Shown here piece by piece: positions 25,098-32,612 of a DNA stretch of 56,212 nucleotides. The DNA comes from Clostridiaceae bacterium (GTDB lineage Bacteria > Bacillota > Clostridia > Lachnospirales > Lachnospiraceae), in the NCBI GenBank assembly GCA_902362725.1, contig CABIXM010000023.1, forward strand, positions 1 through 56,212, read 5' to 3'. Every line of letters begins with the position of its first letter. Position 1 is the first letter of the stretch. The translations under genes were made by a program, and so were the position numbers. Under the pieces are notes generated by a model that saw only the letters and a list, made by a program, of their open reading frames with translations, did not search any database and was not told the DNA's origin.

Positions 25098-25772
25098 CTA
25101 TTTCTCAATCTCTCGGTTGTTGTACAGTTCCTTCATTTCCTCGATGGGCTTCTGCATAATCTGCTCAATCAGCTCGTCAAAGGCTCCATGATGGATATCC
25201 TCCACACGCTGCTCCAGGTGCTCTGCCTTGGGCGCAATGTACTTTCCGGTCAGTCTTCTGGCCAGCACGCCTACCATGGGGTGAGAAATGCCTGCCGGGC
25301 AGCGAGAGGTACAGATACCGCAGCCGATGCAGTCGAAGGATTCCTCGGCGCATTTCTCAAAATCACCTCTCTGAGCATATGCGATGTACTGCATGACGTT
25401 CAGAGACTGGGGACAGCCCTTGGTGCAGGCGTTACAGCCGATACAGCTGTAGATTTCCGGATAGAGATCCATCATCACACGCTGCTTTACACTGATTTTG
25501 TCCATATCGTAGTTCCGCTTATCTGCCGGGAAGAAGGGCAGTGTCGCGATATACATGCCCTCCTGTACCTGTGTCTGACAGGCCAGGCAGGTCTTCAGCT
25601 CATTGTTGCCCTTGATTCTGTAAATGGTTGCGCAGGCACCACAGAAGCCGTGGCGGCAGCCGCAGCCGCGCACCAGCTTATAGCCTGCGTATTCCATAGC
25701 CGTCATGATGGTAAGCTCAGCGGGTACGGAATACTTTTTTCCATAGAAATATACGTTTACCATTTCCTGCAT
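25098..25772 (-). CDS. iron-sulfur subunit of the fumarate reductase-like enzyme
   Basis: A 224-residue protein with an N-terminal plant-type [2Fe-2S] domain (GCGCRHGFCGACA then CLACQ) and a C-terminal pair of four-cysteine motifs CIGCNACTKGCP and CIGCGICTSRCP. In classical FrdB/SdhB the last cluster is [3Fe-4S] for quinone reduction; here both C-terminal motifs are complete four-cysteine sets, suiting electron exchange with other iron-sulfur proteins. It has no HdrB-like CCG domain, unlike TfrB of methanogen thiol:fumarate reductase. It lies 14 bp before the flavoprotein gene and 21 bp after flxA, which argues for one complex. Confidence 0.83.
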   Translation of the reverse strand: MQEMVNVYFYGKKYSVPAELTIMTAMEYAGYKLVRGCGCRHGFCGACATIYRIKGNNELKTCLACQTQVQEGMYIATLPFFPADKRNYDMDKISVKQRVMMDLYPEIYSCIGCNACTKGCPQSLNVMQYIAYAQRGDFEKCAEESFDCIGCGICTSRCPAGISHPMVGVLARRLTGKYIAPKAEHLEQRVEDIHHGAFDELIEQIMQKPIEEMKELYNNREIEK

Positions 25773-25793
25773 GTTTTTTATACCGTTCCTTTC

Positions 25794-26657
25794 TTAGTAC
25801 TCAGGTGGAAGTTCGTCAATCTCGTCGCAGCGGAATACGGGGCCGTCTTTGCAGACGTATTTGGCGCCGATGTTGCAGCGGCCGCATTTGCCGATACCGC
25901 ATTTCATACGAAGCTCCAGGGTGGTGTACACCTGTGTCTTGTTGAAGCCCAGCTCCATCAGGCCCGCCAGTACGAATTTGATCATGATGGGCGGTCCGCA
26001 GACCAGTACGGTCTTATTGGTGTCGAAGCCGATTTCTTTCAGATAGGAAGGAACGAAGCCCACATGGCCGTCCCAGCCCTCCTGCTCCCGGTCGATGGTC
26101 AGATATACATTGACGCCCGGCGTCTTCATCCAGACTTCCTGAATCTCCTTAAGCTGCACCAGATCGTCCGCGGAACGGGAACCGTAGAGAATATCTACCG
26201 TACCGTAATTGTCCCGGTTATCCAGCACGTAGTTGATGACAGAGCGAAGGGGCGCAAGACCGATTCCTCCGGCGATAAACAGAAGATTCTGCTTCTTCAG
26301 CGCTGTCTCCACCGGAAAAGCATTTCCGTAGGGACCGCGCACGGTAATCTCGTCTCCCACATTCATTCCATGCAGGTAATCTGTCAGGGAGCCGCAGCGC
26401 TTAATGCTGAACTCCTGATATTCTTTGTTGGTGGGGGAAGATGTGATAGAGAACATCGCCTCGCCCACACCGGGAACCGATACCATGGCACACTGACCCG
26501 GCATATGCTCAAAAAGCTTCTTACCGTCTCTTCCCACTACCCGGAAGGTTTTAACGTCCGGAGTTTCCGTGCGGATATCCGTCACCACGCCAATCATAGG
26601 AATCAGTGCGTCTACTCTGATATCATTTGCATGTCCGCCGCAGGTACATTCACTCAT
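25794..26657 (-). CDS. flxA: FlxA-like NAD(P)H/FAD oxidoreductase subunit
   Basis: A 287-residue ferredoxin-reductase-type protein. An FAD-binding barrel is followed by a pyridine nucleotide domain (NLLFIAGGIGLAPLRSVI) and a C-terminal cysteine cluster CGIGKCGRCNIG...C typical of the [2Fe-2S] site in dihydroorotate dehydrogenase electron-transfer and anaerobic sulfite reductase B subunits. In the FlxABCD-HdrABC complex described from Desulfovibrio, FlxA is the NADH-oxidising entry point; the same role is inferred here. The start at 26657 (MSECTCGG) has GGAGGTG 6 nt upstream, so the GTG three codons earlier is rejected. It overlaps flxB by 8 bp. Confidence 0.85.
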   Translation of the reverse strand: MSECTCGGHANDIRVDALIPMIGVVTDIRTETPDVKTFRVVGRDGKKLFEHMPGQCAMVSVPGVGEAMFSITSSPTNKEYQEFSIKRCGSLTDYLHGMNVGDEITVRGPYGNAFPVETALKKQNLLFIAGGIGLAPLRSVINYVLDNRDNYGTVDILYGSRSADDLVQLKEIQEVWMKTPGVNVYLTIDREQEGWDGHVGFVPSYLKEIGFDTNKTVLVCGPPIMIKFVLAGLMELGFNKTQVYTTLELRMKCGIGKCGRCNIGAKYVCKDGPVFRCDEIDELPPEY

Positions 26658-27702
26658 TTCCCTCACCTCCCAGTTTCTTGATCACTTTCACAATATTTAA
26701 GGATGACGGGCACTTGCTGACGCAGCGGCCGCAGCCTACGCAGGAATACATGCCGTCATTGTTGGCCGGATAATAAACCAGCTTATGCATAAATCTCTGA
26801 CGGAAGCGCTGAAGCTGACTGGTACGCATATTGCCGTGGGCCATCATGGTAAAATCGGAATACATGCAGGAATCCCAGCACCGGTAATGCTGAATTCCGG
26901 CCTTACCTCCGTCAAAATCACGGATGTCGTAGCACTGGCAGGTGGGACACACGAAGGTGCAGGTTCCGCAGGCCAGACAGGGCTTATACAGATCCTCCCA
27001 CAGCGGGGAATCAAAAAGCTCCATGGTATTTTCCGGTTTGAACCGGGACAAATCCAGGTGGGACAGAGGAAGCTTCTCGATGATGGCGCGAATCGCCGCC
27101 TGCTGCTCCTCTACCTTTTTCTCGCCCTCTGCCGCCGCTTCCGTAAAGGAATCTGCCAGGGCTTCCTTTACCTGTGCCGTAAGTGCTTCTCCTTTTTCTG
27201 TTAATGATTTCCAGTATAATACATCTCCTACAAACCAGGTTTCCACATCTGCTCCCGGCTCTGCGGCATCCACATCAAAGTTTTTGCAGAAGCAGGTTTC
27301 ATCCGGTTCTTTGCAGGCCAGGGATACGATAGTGCCATGCTCTCTTCTGGCCGCGTAATAGGTGTCCACCGGATCCGTCAGGAATACCTGGTCCAGAACC
27401 TTTACAGCCCTCACATCGCAGGCGCGCATACCGAATACCACAAAGGGCTGATTCTGAAGCTCTGCCGGGTCGATGCTGACCTTTCCGCCCTCATAACGGC
27501 TCTTGTAGAGCACCTCGCTCTGGGGGAAGAAGCAGTCCTTACCGGACTTCACAGTCTTCAGCGTATCGATATCCACCACGGCCTCTTCGGTCCACAGTCC
27601 GTAATTGGTCTGTCCGGCTTTCTGTACCGGGAGAAATAAGTCTTCCTTTGCACTGATGGCTCCGTAAAGCTCGTTCAGCTTATTCTTCGCTATCTGATAC
27701 AT
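26650..27702 (-). CDS. flxB: FlxB-like 4Fe-4S dicluster subunit
   Basis: A 350-residue protein of the anaerobic sulfite reductase A / hydrogenase beta type. The N-terminal two-thirds has no cluster motif but contains CACKEPDETCFC-like cysteines (SLACKEPDETCFCKNF). The C-terminal part carries CLACGTCTFVCPTCQCYDI and CVGCGRCVSKCPSSLN, two [4Fe-4S] sites. It is predicted to relay electrons between the NADH-oxidising FlxA and the HdrA-FlxD core. It starts 2 bp after the flxC stop and overlaps flxA, so the three are translated together. Confidence 0.83.
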   Translation of the reverse strand: MYQIAKNKLNELYGAISAKEDLFLPVQKAGQTNYGLWTEEAVVDIDTLKTVKSGKDCFFPQSEVLYKSRYEGGKVSIDPAELQNQPFVVFGMRACDVRAVKVLDQVFLTDPVDTYYAARREHGTIVSLACKEPDETCFCKNFDVDAAEPGADVETWFVGDVLYWKSLTEKGEALTAQVKEALADSFTEAAAEGEKKVEEQQAAIRAIIEKLPLSHLDLSRFKPENTMELFDSPLWEDLYKPCLACGTCTFVCPTCQCYDIRDFDGGKAGIQHYRCWDSCMYSDFTMMAHGNMRTSQLQRFRQRFMHKLVYYPANNDGMYSCVGCGRCVSKCPSSLNIVKVIKKLGGEGNE

Positions 27703-27704
27703 GC

Positions 27705-28679
27705 TTAATGTCCCCCTCTCGTCTGTACAATGCCAGGCTCCACGTCATCAAAGGTGAAGTCCGTCAGCGGGCCTCTGGAATCCGTATCGGCTCCCGCCTG
27801 ATACTCGCCGTAGAAGGTGTCAATGTCCTTGATAAACTTGCGGTTTAAAAGGTGAAGCGGAATGCCCTGGGGACAGACTCTGCTGCACTCGCCGCAGTCG
27901 GTACACCGTCCTGCCACATGGAAGGCACGGATAATATGGAACATCTGCTCCTCAAAGGTATCGGCATTCGCCTTCTGATTGCTGTCATACTGGCTGCTGT
28001 CGAAGACACATTTGCGGCAGCTGCAGGCCGGACACACATTGCGGCAGGCGTTGCAGCGGATACATTTGGAAAGCTGCTCCTGCCAGAAATGAAAACGCTC
28101 CTCCGGACTCATGGCCTCCAGCTTCTCCACTTCCTCGAAGCGGTTGCCCACCGGACCTGCCTCCTCGTCCTCTGCCGCGCCAATCAGCTCGTCGTATACC
28201 ATGTGCTTCTTACCCTTACATACCTTGCAGCGCTCCAGAAGGGCGTCGGCAAAGGGCAACTCCTTCTCGCCATAGATGGTCTCAAATTTCAGGGTATCGC
28301 CGTCGACCGCTACGCGCTCAATGCCTTTAATACCAGCCTCCCGGATTTTCTCCGGCTTTAAGGTACCCTTGCAGCCCACGCCGATGATGTAAGCCTTTTC
28401 CCGGTCAACCCGGTGCTCCTTGATCAGCTGATTGAAGCTGTAGGTGTCGCAGGGCTTTAAGAATACCAGCGTCCTGCCCTCCAGCTTGGAGGCCTCAATC
28501 ATATATTTGCTTAAGTTTGCGCCGCAGAACGCGTCGTAAACAAAATTCTGTAAATCTTCTTCCTTATAGAAATAAGCCGGCTCCGGATCGTATCCCATAT
28601 CGCCCTTTCTCCAGCCCAGAACCTGCGCTACGGTTCCGTCTGCCAGAAGCTCTTTCGCTCTCTCGATTAACCCTTGCAT
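27705..28679 (-). CDS. flxC: FlxC-like 4Fe-4S dicluster subunit
   Basis: A 324-residue protein related to FlxB in overall plan. The N-terminal FrhB-like region includes LKPCDTYSFNQLIKE and YIIGVGCKG, and further cysteines occur in LERCKVCKGKKH. Two [4Fe-4S] motifs, CIRCNACRNVCPACSC and CTDCGECSRVCPQG, form the C-terminal half. Predicted role is electron relay inside a soluble Flx-Hdr complex. It overlaps the end of flxD by 13 bp and has GGAGG before its ATG. Confidence 0.82.
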   Translation of the reverse strand: MQGLIERAKELLADGTVAQVLGWRKGDMGYDPEPAYFYKEEDLQNFVYDAFCGANLSKYMIEASKLEGRTLVFLKPCDTYSFNQLIKEHRVDREKAYIIGVGCKGTLKPEKIREAGIKGIERVAVDGDTLKFETIYGEKELPFADALLERCKVCKGKKHMVYDELIGAAEDEEAGPVGNRFEEVEKLEAMSPEERFHFWQEQLSKCIRCNACRNVCPACSCRKCVFDSSQYDSNQKANADTFEEQMFHIIRAFHVAGRCTDCGECSRVCPQGIPLHLLNRKFIKDIDTFYGEYQAGADTDSRGPLTDFTFDDVEPGIVQTRGGH

Positions 28680-29107
28680 CGCAGATCCTCCAATCTTACA
28701 TTTTCTCCCAGTTCATGAATTTTAGCTGCAAATTCATTCATGGTGGTGGAGAACTTCACGCCCTCGGCCGCAGACACCCACTCTACGCGGGTACGTCCAT
28801 TTTCCACGCCCAGGTAATCCAGCATGGAGAAAAGCAGTGTCATACGTCTTCTTGCGTAATAGTTTCCTGTGGTGTAATGACAGTCTCCCGGGTGGCAGCC
28901 GCAGAGAATCACGCCGTCCGCTCCCCTCTGGAAGGCTCTCAGGATAAACATGGGGTTCACACGGCAGGAGCAGGGCACGCGGATAATCTTTACATCCGCC
29001 GGGTAAGCAAGTCGGCTGCTTCCCGCCAGGTCTGCGCCTGCGTAGGAGCACCAGTTGCAGCAGAACGCTACAATCTTCGGTCTAAATTCTGTATTTTCTA
29101 CCTGCAT
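28667..29107 (-). CDS. flxD: FlxD/MvhD-type hydrogenase iron-sulfur subunit
   Basis: A 146-residue MvhD-family protein with the paired cysteine motifs FCCNWCSYAGAD and CGCHPGDCHY that hold a [2Fe-2S] cluster, and VPCSCRVNP between them. In methanogens MvhD passes electrons from hydrogenase to HdrA; in bacterial Flx-Hdr sets FlxD links FlxABC to HdrA. No hydrogenase catalytic subunit is encoded nearby, so NADH via FlxA is the likely donor. The ATG at 29107 with GGAGGTAG is preferred; the longer frame from 29188 runs through hdrA. It overlaps hdrA by 10 bp. Confidence 0.87.
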   Translation of the reverse strand: MQVENTEFRPKIVAFCCNWCSYAGADLAGSSRLAYPADVKIIRVPCSCRVNPMFILRAFQRGADGVILCGCHPGDCHYTTGNYYARRRMTLLFSMLDYLGVENGRTRVEWVSAAEGVKFSTTMNEFAAKIHELGENVRLEDLRCKG

Positions 29108-31083
29108 ATCGCATCTACCTCCGCAAGAATTTGTCTGTTTGAGAAGCCCTGCAGATCCATAGCTCCGGACGGGCAGGCAACGGTACATGCTCCGCAGCCC
29201 TGACAGAGAGCACTGTTCACAACGGCTACCCGTCTCGTCTCACGGATACCATGATCATTTACCAGCTGATCCTCGTAGGAAATCGCTCCGTAAGGACATA
29301 CCTTTTCACAGGTGGAGCAGCCATTACAGAAGATCGGATCTGCCTTGGCCGTACAGGGGTTGGTAACCAGATGATCTTTCGCCAGAAGTCCTATCACCTT
29401 TACGGCAGCGGCTCCGGCCTGGGCTACGGTCTCCGGAATATCCTTGGGTCCCTGGCAGACGCCGGACAGGAAGATTCCCGCTGTGGGGGACTCCACCGGA
29501 CGCAGCTTGGCATGGGACTCAGTCAGGAAATTGTTGGTATCAATGCTGGCTGTCAGCATGGTGGCAATCTTTCTTACATCCGGATTCGGCTCAATGGCGG
29601 TAGCCAGGACAACCATATCCGTTTCCATCCGAATCTGCCTGTTGTCCAGCAGGTCAGAGGCCTGTACCAGCAGCTTATCGCCCTGGGGCGCTACCTTTCC
29701 TACCTGACCCTTGATGTAATGGACTCCATACTCCTCCACTGCCCGACGATAGAACTCGTCGAAGTTCTTGCCCGGAGTACGCACGTCGATGTAGAATACG
29801 GTCACATCTACGTCCGGATATTTGTCACGAATCAGCATGGCATGCTTCGCTGTATACATACAGCAAATCTTGGAGCAATAGCTCTTTCCTCTCTTGTCCG
29901 CGCAGCGGGATCCCACGCACTGGACAAATACGATGGACTTGGGAGCCTTGTGATCGGACATCCGCTCCAGGTGGCCCTTGGTGGGTCCTGCCGCGTTCAT
30001 GATACGCTCCAGCTCCAGGGATGTGATGACATCCGGGCTCTGGTTATACGCATATTCATCGTACCGATCCAGCTTAATGGTATCAAAGCCGGTCGCCACG
30101 ACGATAGCGCCGTAATCCACGGTAATGATCTCGTCCTTCTGCTCGTAATCAATCGCGCCCGCCTGACATACCTTGGCGCAGACACCGCATTTTCCGGTCT
30201 TGAATTTCATACAGTTTTCACGATCAATCACCGGAACATTGGGAATCGCCTGGGCGAAGGGCGTATAGATCGCGCTTCGTGTATTCAGTCCCCGGTTGAA
30301 TTCATTGGGAGCCTTCTTGGAAGGACACTTCTCCTGGCAGACGCCGCAGCCGGTACACTTGCTCATATCCACGCTTCTGGCTTTTTTCCGGATATCCACA
30401 TGGAAATCGCCTACGAAGCCGCTGACCTTCTCTACCTCGCTATATGTATAAATCGTAATCTTCTCATGGGCCGCAGCCTCCACCATTTTCGGAGTCAGGA
30501 TACAGGCGGAGCAGTCCAGAGTCGGGAAGGTCTTGTCAAGCTGTGACATACGGCCTCCGATACTGGGAGTCTTCTCTACGATATCTACCTCGTAGCCTGC
30601 CTCCGCGATATCCAGCGCGGTCTGGATACCCGCGATACCGCCGCCAATCACCAGGGCGCGCTTTACGACCTGGCTGGTGCCCGGCGTCAGAGGCGCGTTC
30701 AGCATAACCTTCGCGATGGCTGCCCGGGCCAGAATAATGGCCTTCTCGGTCGCTTCCTCCATATTTTTATGAATCCAGGAGCAATGCTCGCGGATATTGG
30801 CAATCTCTACCATGTAGGGATTGATACCGGCCCGCTTTGCCGCCTGGCGAAATGTATTCTCATGCATTCTGGGGGAACAGGAACAGACAACGATACCTGT
30901 CAGGTGTTTCTGCTCGATGGCCTCCCGGATTTTCAGCTGTCCTGCTTCGGAACACATATACTGGTAATCTTCCGCGTGAACGACGCCAGGCTCCTTCGCC
31001 GCTGCCGCTACCACCCGTCCGATATCTACCGTCGCAGCTATGTTCGTACCGCAATGACAGACAAATACTCCTATTCTCTGCAC
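29098..31083 (-). CDS. hdrA: heterodisulfide reductase subunit A homologue
   Basis: A 661-residue HdrA, the flavin-bifurcating subunit of Hdr complexes. The N-terminal HdrA domain (VCHCGTNIA, VVCSCSPRMHE) leads to the FAD-binding KRALVIGGGIAGIQTALD (141-158), then LDCSACILTPKM (190-200). Ferredoxin-type clusters lie at CTGCGVCQEKCP (243-254) and around 291-306 (CMKF..CGVCAKVC), with two more at the C-terminus, CNGCSTCEKVCP (586) and CQGCGACTVACP (627). Translation starts at GTG (31083) with AGGAGGTG upstream. In known systems HdrA splits an electron pair between ferredoxin and a high-potential acceptor; here fumarate is the proposed acceptor. Confidence 0.92.
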   Translation of the reverse strand: MQRIGVFVCHCGTNIAATVDIGRVVAAAAKEPGVVHAEDYQYMCSEAGQLKIREAIEQKHLTGIVVCSCSPRMHENTFRQAAKRAGINPYMVEIANIREHCSWIHKNMEEATEKAIILARAAIAKVMLNAPLTPGTSQVVKRALVIGGGIAGIQTALDIAEAGYEVDIVEKTPSIGGRMSQLDKTFPTLDCSACILTPKMVEAAAHEKITIYTYSEVEKVSGFVGDFHVDIRKKARSVDMSKCTGCGVCQEKCPSKKAPNEFNRGLNTRSAIYTPFAQAIPNVPVIDRENCMKFKTGKCGVCAKVCQAGAIDYEQKDEIITVDYGAIVVATGFDTIKLDRYDEYAYNQSPDVITSLELERIMNAAGPTKGHLERMSDHKAPKSIVFVQCVGSRCADKRGKSYCSKICCMYTAKHAMLIRDKYPDVDVTVFYIDVRTPGKNFDEFYRRAVEEYGVHYIKGQVGKVAPQGDKLLVQASDLLDNRQIRMETDMVVLATAIEPNPDVRKIATMLTASIDTNNFLTESHAKLRPVESPTAGIFLSGVCQGPKDIPETVAQAGAAAVKVIGLLAKDHLVTNPCTAKADPIFCNGCSTCEKVCPYGAISYEDQLVNDHGIRETRRVAVVNSALCQGCGACTVACPSGAMDLQGFSNRQILAEVDAICR

Positions 31084-31100
31084 GTTTTTTCACCTCCTGA

Positions 31101-31493
31101 TTATTTGCTGTATTTGCGGAACGCGCTGGCCAGCAGCTGCTGGGGCAGTTCCTCGTCCAGTAATTCGGGTATCTCATTGGGGCTTAAATAATTGCCGCCC
31201 CGCTGTCTTACTACCATCTGCCGTACCGCCTCAATGAGCTTCGCAGGCTTTACGTCTCTGGGACAACGCTCTACGCAGGCAAAGCAGGAAAGACATTTCC
31301 AGATGGTGGTGGAATTTAAAAGGGGCTCTATGTCGCCATTCTCCACATAAGAAACAAACTGATGGGGACGGATATCCATCTCCTCGTAAGCGGGACAGGT
31401 CGCGGAGCATTTTCCGCATTTCATACATTTCCGGGTGTTGACGCCGCTCATCTCCCGAAGTCTATCGGCCTTCGCCATATCAGCCTTCTGCAT
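31101..31493 (-). CDS. hdrC: heterodisulfide reductase subunit C homologue
   Basis: A 130-residue two-cluster ferredoxin-like protein with CMKCGKCSATCP and CLSCFACVERCP, the HdrC pattern linking HdrA to HdrB. The ATG at 31493 has AAGGAGG 8 nt upstream and is preferred to one 21 bp earlier. It overlaps hdrB by 14 bp and precedes hdrA by 17 bp. Confidence 0.87.
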   Translation of the reverse strand: MQKADMAKADRLREMSGVNTRKCMKCGKCSATCPAYEEMDIRPHQFVSYVENGDIEPLLNSTTIWKCLSCFACVERCPRDVKPAKLIEAVRQMVVRQRGGNYLSPNEIPELLDEELPQQLLASAFRKYSK

Positions 31494-32304
31494 CTTCTGC
31501 TCCTCCTTCCGCATTTTTCTCAGGAATCAGGCCAAGAGCCTCTGCCAGAAGCTCTGTCAGATACGTAACCGGAAGCTTTTTCGCGCTTCCACTGGTTCTC
31601 AGGTTATAGAGACACAGGGGACAGGCGGTAATCAGTTCTTCCGCTCCGTGATCTGTCGCGGATTCCATGACCCGATCTACCATCGTACCGGCCAGGGGCT
31701 TGTCCTTCAGGGATACATAACCGCCGCAACACTCGTTCCGGTAGGGATACACCACCGGTTCAGCGCCCAGAGCCCGGATAAAGTCTTCGATAATGGTCGG
31801 ATTTTCCGGATCGTCAAAGGCCATGATATCACTGGGGCGAAGCAGCATACAGCCATAATACGCGCCGATTTTCCGTCCGGTCAGGGGATGTATCACCTTT
31901 TCCCGGATGGTATCAAAACCGATGCGGTCACGGAGAACCTCCAGATAATGAAGGACCTTTGTCTCTCCTTCATAGGGCTCTGCCAGGTTCAGATAATTGT
32001 TGGCTCTGGTACGGATATCTTCCACATTCTGCATATCGTCGTTGACACGCTTGATTACGTGATGACAGGCGGAGCAGAGCGTTACCAGATCCTGTCCCTT
32101 CTCCTTTGCGTCGTTCAGGGCGCGGACTGCGGACAGCTTTGTGGCGATCTCATCGGACGCCAGCGGATAGACAGCGCCACAGCACTGCCATTCCTCGATT
32201 TCCTGTAAGGAAAAGCCCAGCGCTTCTGCTGACATTCTGGCGTATCGGTCCAGGTCCTGCGCCTTGTTCTTCAACGTGCAGCCCGGATAGTAGCTGTACA
32301 CCAT
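31480..32304 (-). CDS. hdrB: heterodisulfide reductase subunit B homologue
   Basis: A 274-residue CCG-domain protein. Both cysteine sets that bind the non-cubane [4Fe-4S] clusters of HdrB are complete: Cys9, Cys41-Cys42, Cys77/Cys80 and Cys152, Cys192-Cys193, Cys228/Cys231. So it is a potentially active disulfide-reducing or electron-delivering subunit, not a degenerate one. It is the first gene of the operon, with AGGAGG before the ATG and a strong promoter 80 bp upstream. No DsrC-like partner is visible; the fumarate-reductase-like subunits at the end of the operon may be the real electron acceptor. That link is inference from gene order. Confidence 0.9.
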   Translation of the reverse strand: MVYSYYPGCTLKNKAQDLDRYARMSAEALGFSLQEIEEWQCCGAVYPLASDEIATKLSAVRALNDAKEKGQDLVTLCSACHHVIKRVNDDMQNVEDIRTRANNYLNLAEPYEGETKVLHYLEVLRDRIGFDTIREKVIHPLTGRKIGAYYGCMLLRPSDIMAFDDPENPTIIEDFIRALGAEPVVYPYRNECCGGYVSLKDKPLAGTMVDRVMESATDHGAEELITACPLCLYNLRTSGSAKKLPVTYLTELLAEALGLIPEKNAEGGAEDAEG

Positions 32305-32356
32305 TTGACTACCTCCTTTTGTTCTTTTTTCGCATGTTGGTGTGCAAGTTGTCTTT

Positions 32357-32374
32357 TTGATAATTTTCTATCAA
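32357..32374 (-). promoter_or_regulatory. dyad operator downstream of the hdr -10
   Basis: The perfect inverted repeat TTGATA-N6-TATCAA starts exactly 8 nt after the -10 TATAAT, i.e. at about +2. The same dyad at the same distance occurs in the mdh promoter (33625-33642). The position suggests a repressor site. The binding protein is unknown; spacing is longer than in an FNR box (TTGAT-N4-ATCAA). Confidence 0.6.
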
Positions 32375-32382
32375 TCTTAAAT

Positions 32383-32411
32383 ATTATACTACGCTGTTAA
32401 ACCATTAACAA
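32383..32411 (-). promoter_or_regulatory. hdr-flx-frd operon promoter with Rex-type operator
   Basis: The minus strand has TTGTTA (32411-32406), 17 nt, TATAAT (32388-32383). The -35 and upstream spacer form TTGTTAATGGTTTAACAG (32411-32394), matching the clostridial Rex consensus TTGTTAANNNNTTAACAA at 13 of 14 specified positions. Rex releases DNA when NADH is high relative to NAD, which fits an operon predicted to consume NADH. Binding has to be inferred; no rex gene lies in the window. Confidence 0.75.
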
Positions 32412-32562
32412 CCCCCTAATCCGGATTTTATGTTAAATTTTGAAGTTTTTTTGGTGGATATGTTGCATTTTCATGTTAATTTCACATTTTTTCCTGTTAA
32501 TTCCGACTTAAATCGTCGGATTTTTTGTAAAATCTCCTCGCCCTCTTTGTTGTCGGAATGTT
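32412..32562. other. AT-rich gap upstream of the hdr promoter
   Basis: No gene. Contains the 10-mer GGATTAGGGG on the minus strand directly next to the -35 (32425-32413), repeated at the pflB promoter, and an inverted repeat TCCGAC/GTCGGA (about 32502-32520). Confidence 0.4.
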
Positions 32563-32596
32563 AAATAAAAAACAGAGTGGAAATTTCCACTCTGTT
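32563..32596 (-). terminator. mdh terminator
   Basis: A perfect inverted repeat AACAGAGTGGAAA/TTTCCACTCTGTT followed by TTTTTATTT on the minus strand, 17 bp after the mdh stop. Confidence 0.92.
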
Positions 32597-32612
32597 TTAT
32601 CGGTTTGATTCT

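Noticed and set aside
32357..32374. FNR box at the hdr promoter
   Set aside because: Half-sites TTGAT/ATCAA are present but separated by 8 nt rather than 4, in both promoters, so it is not a canonical FNR site.
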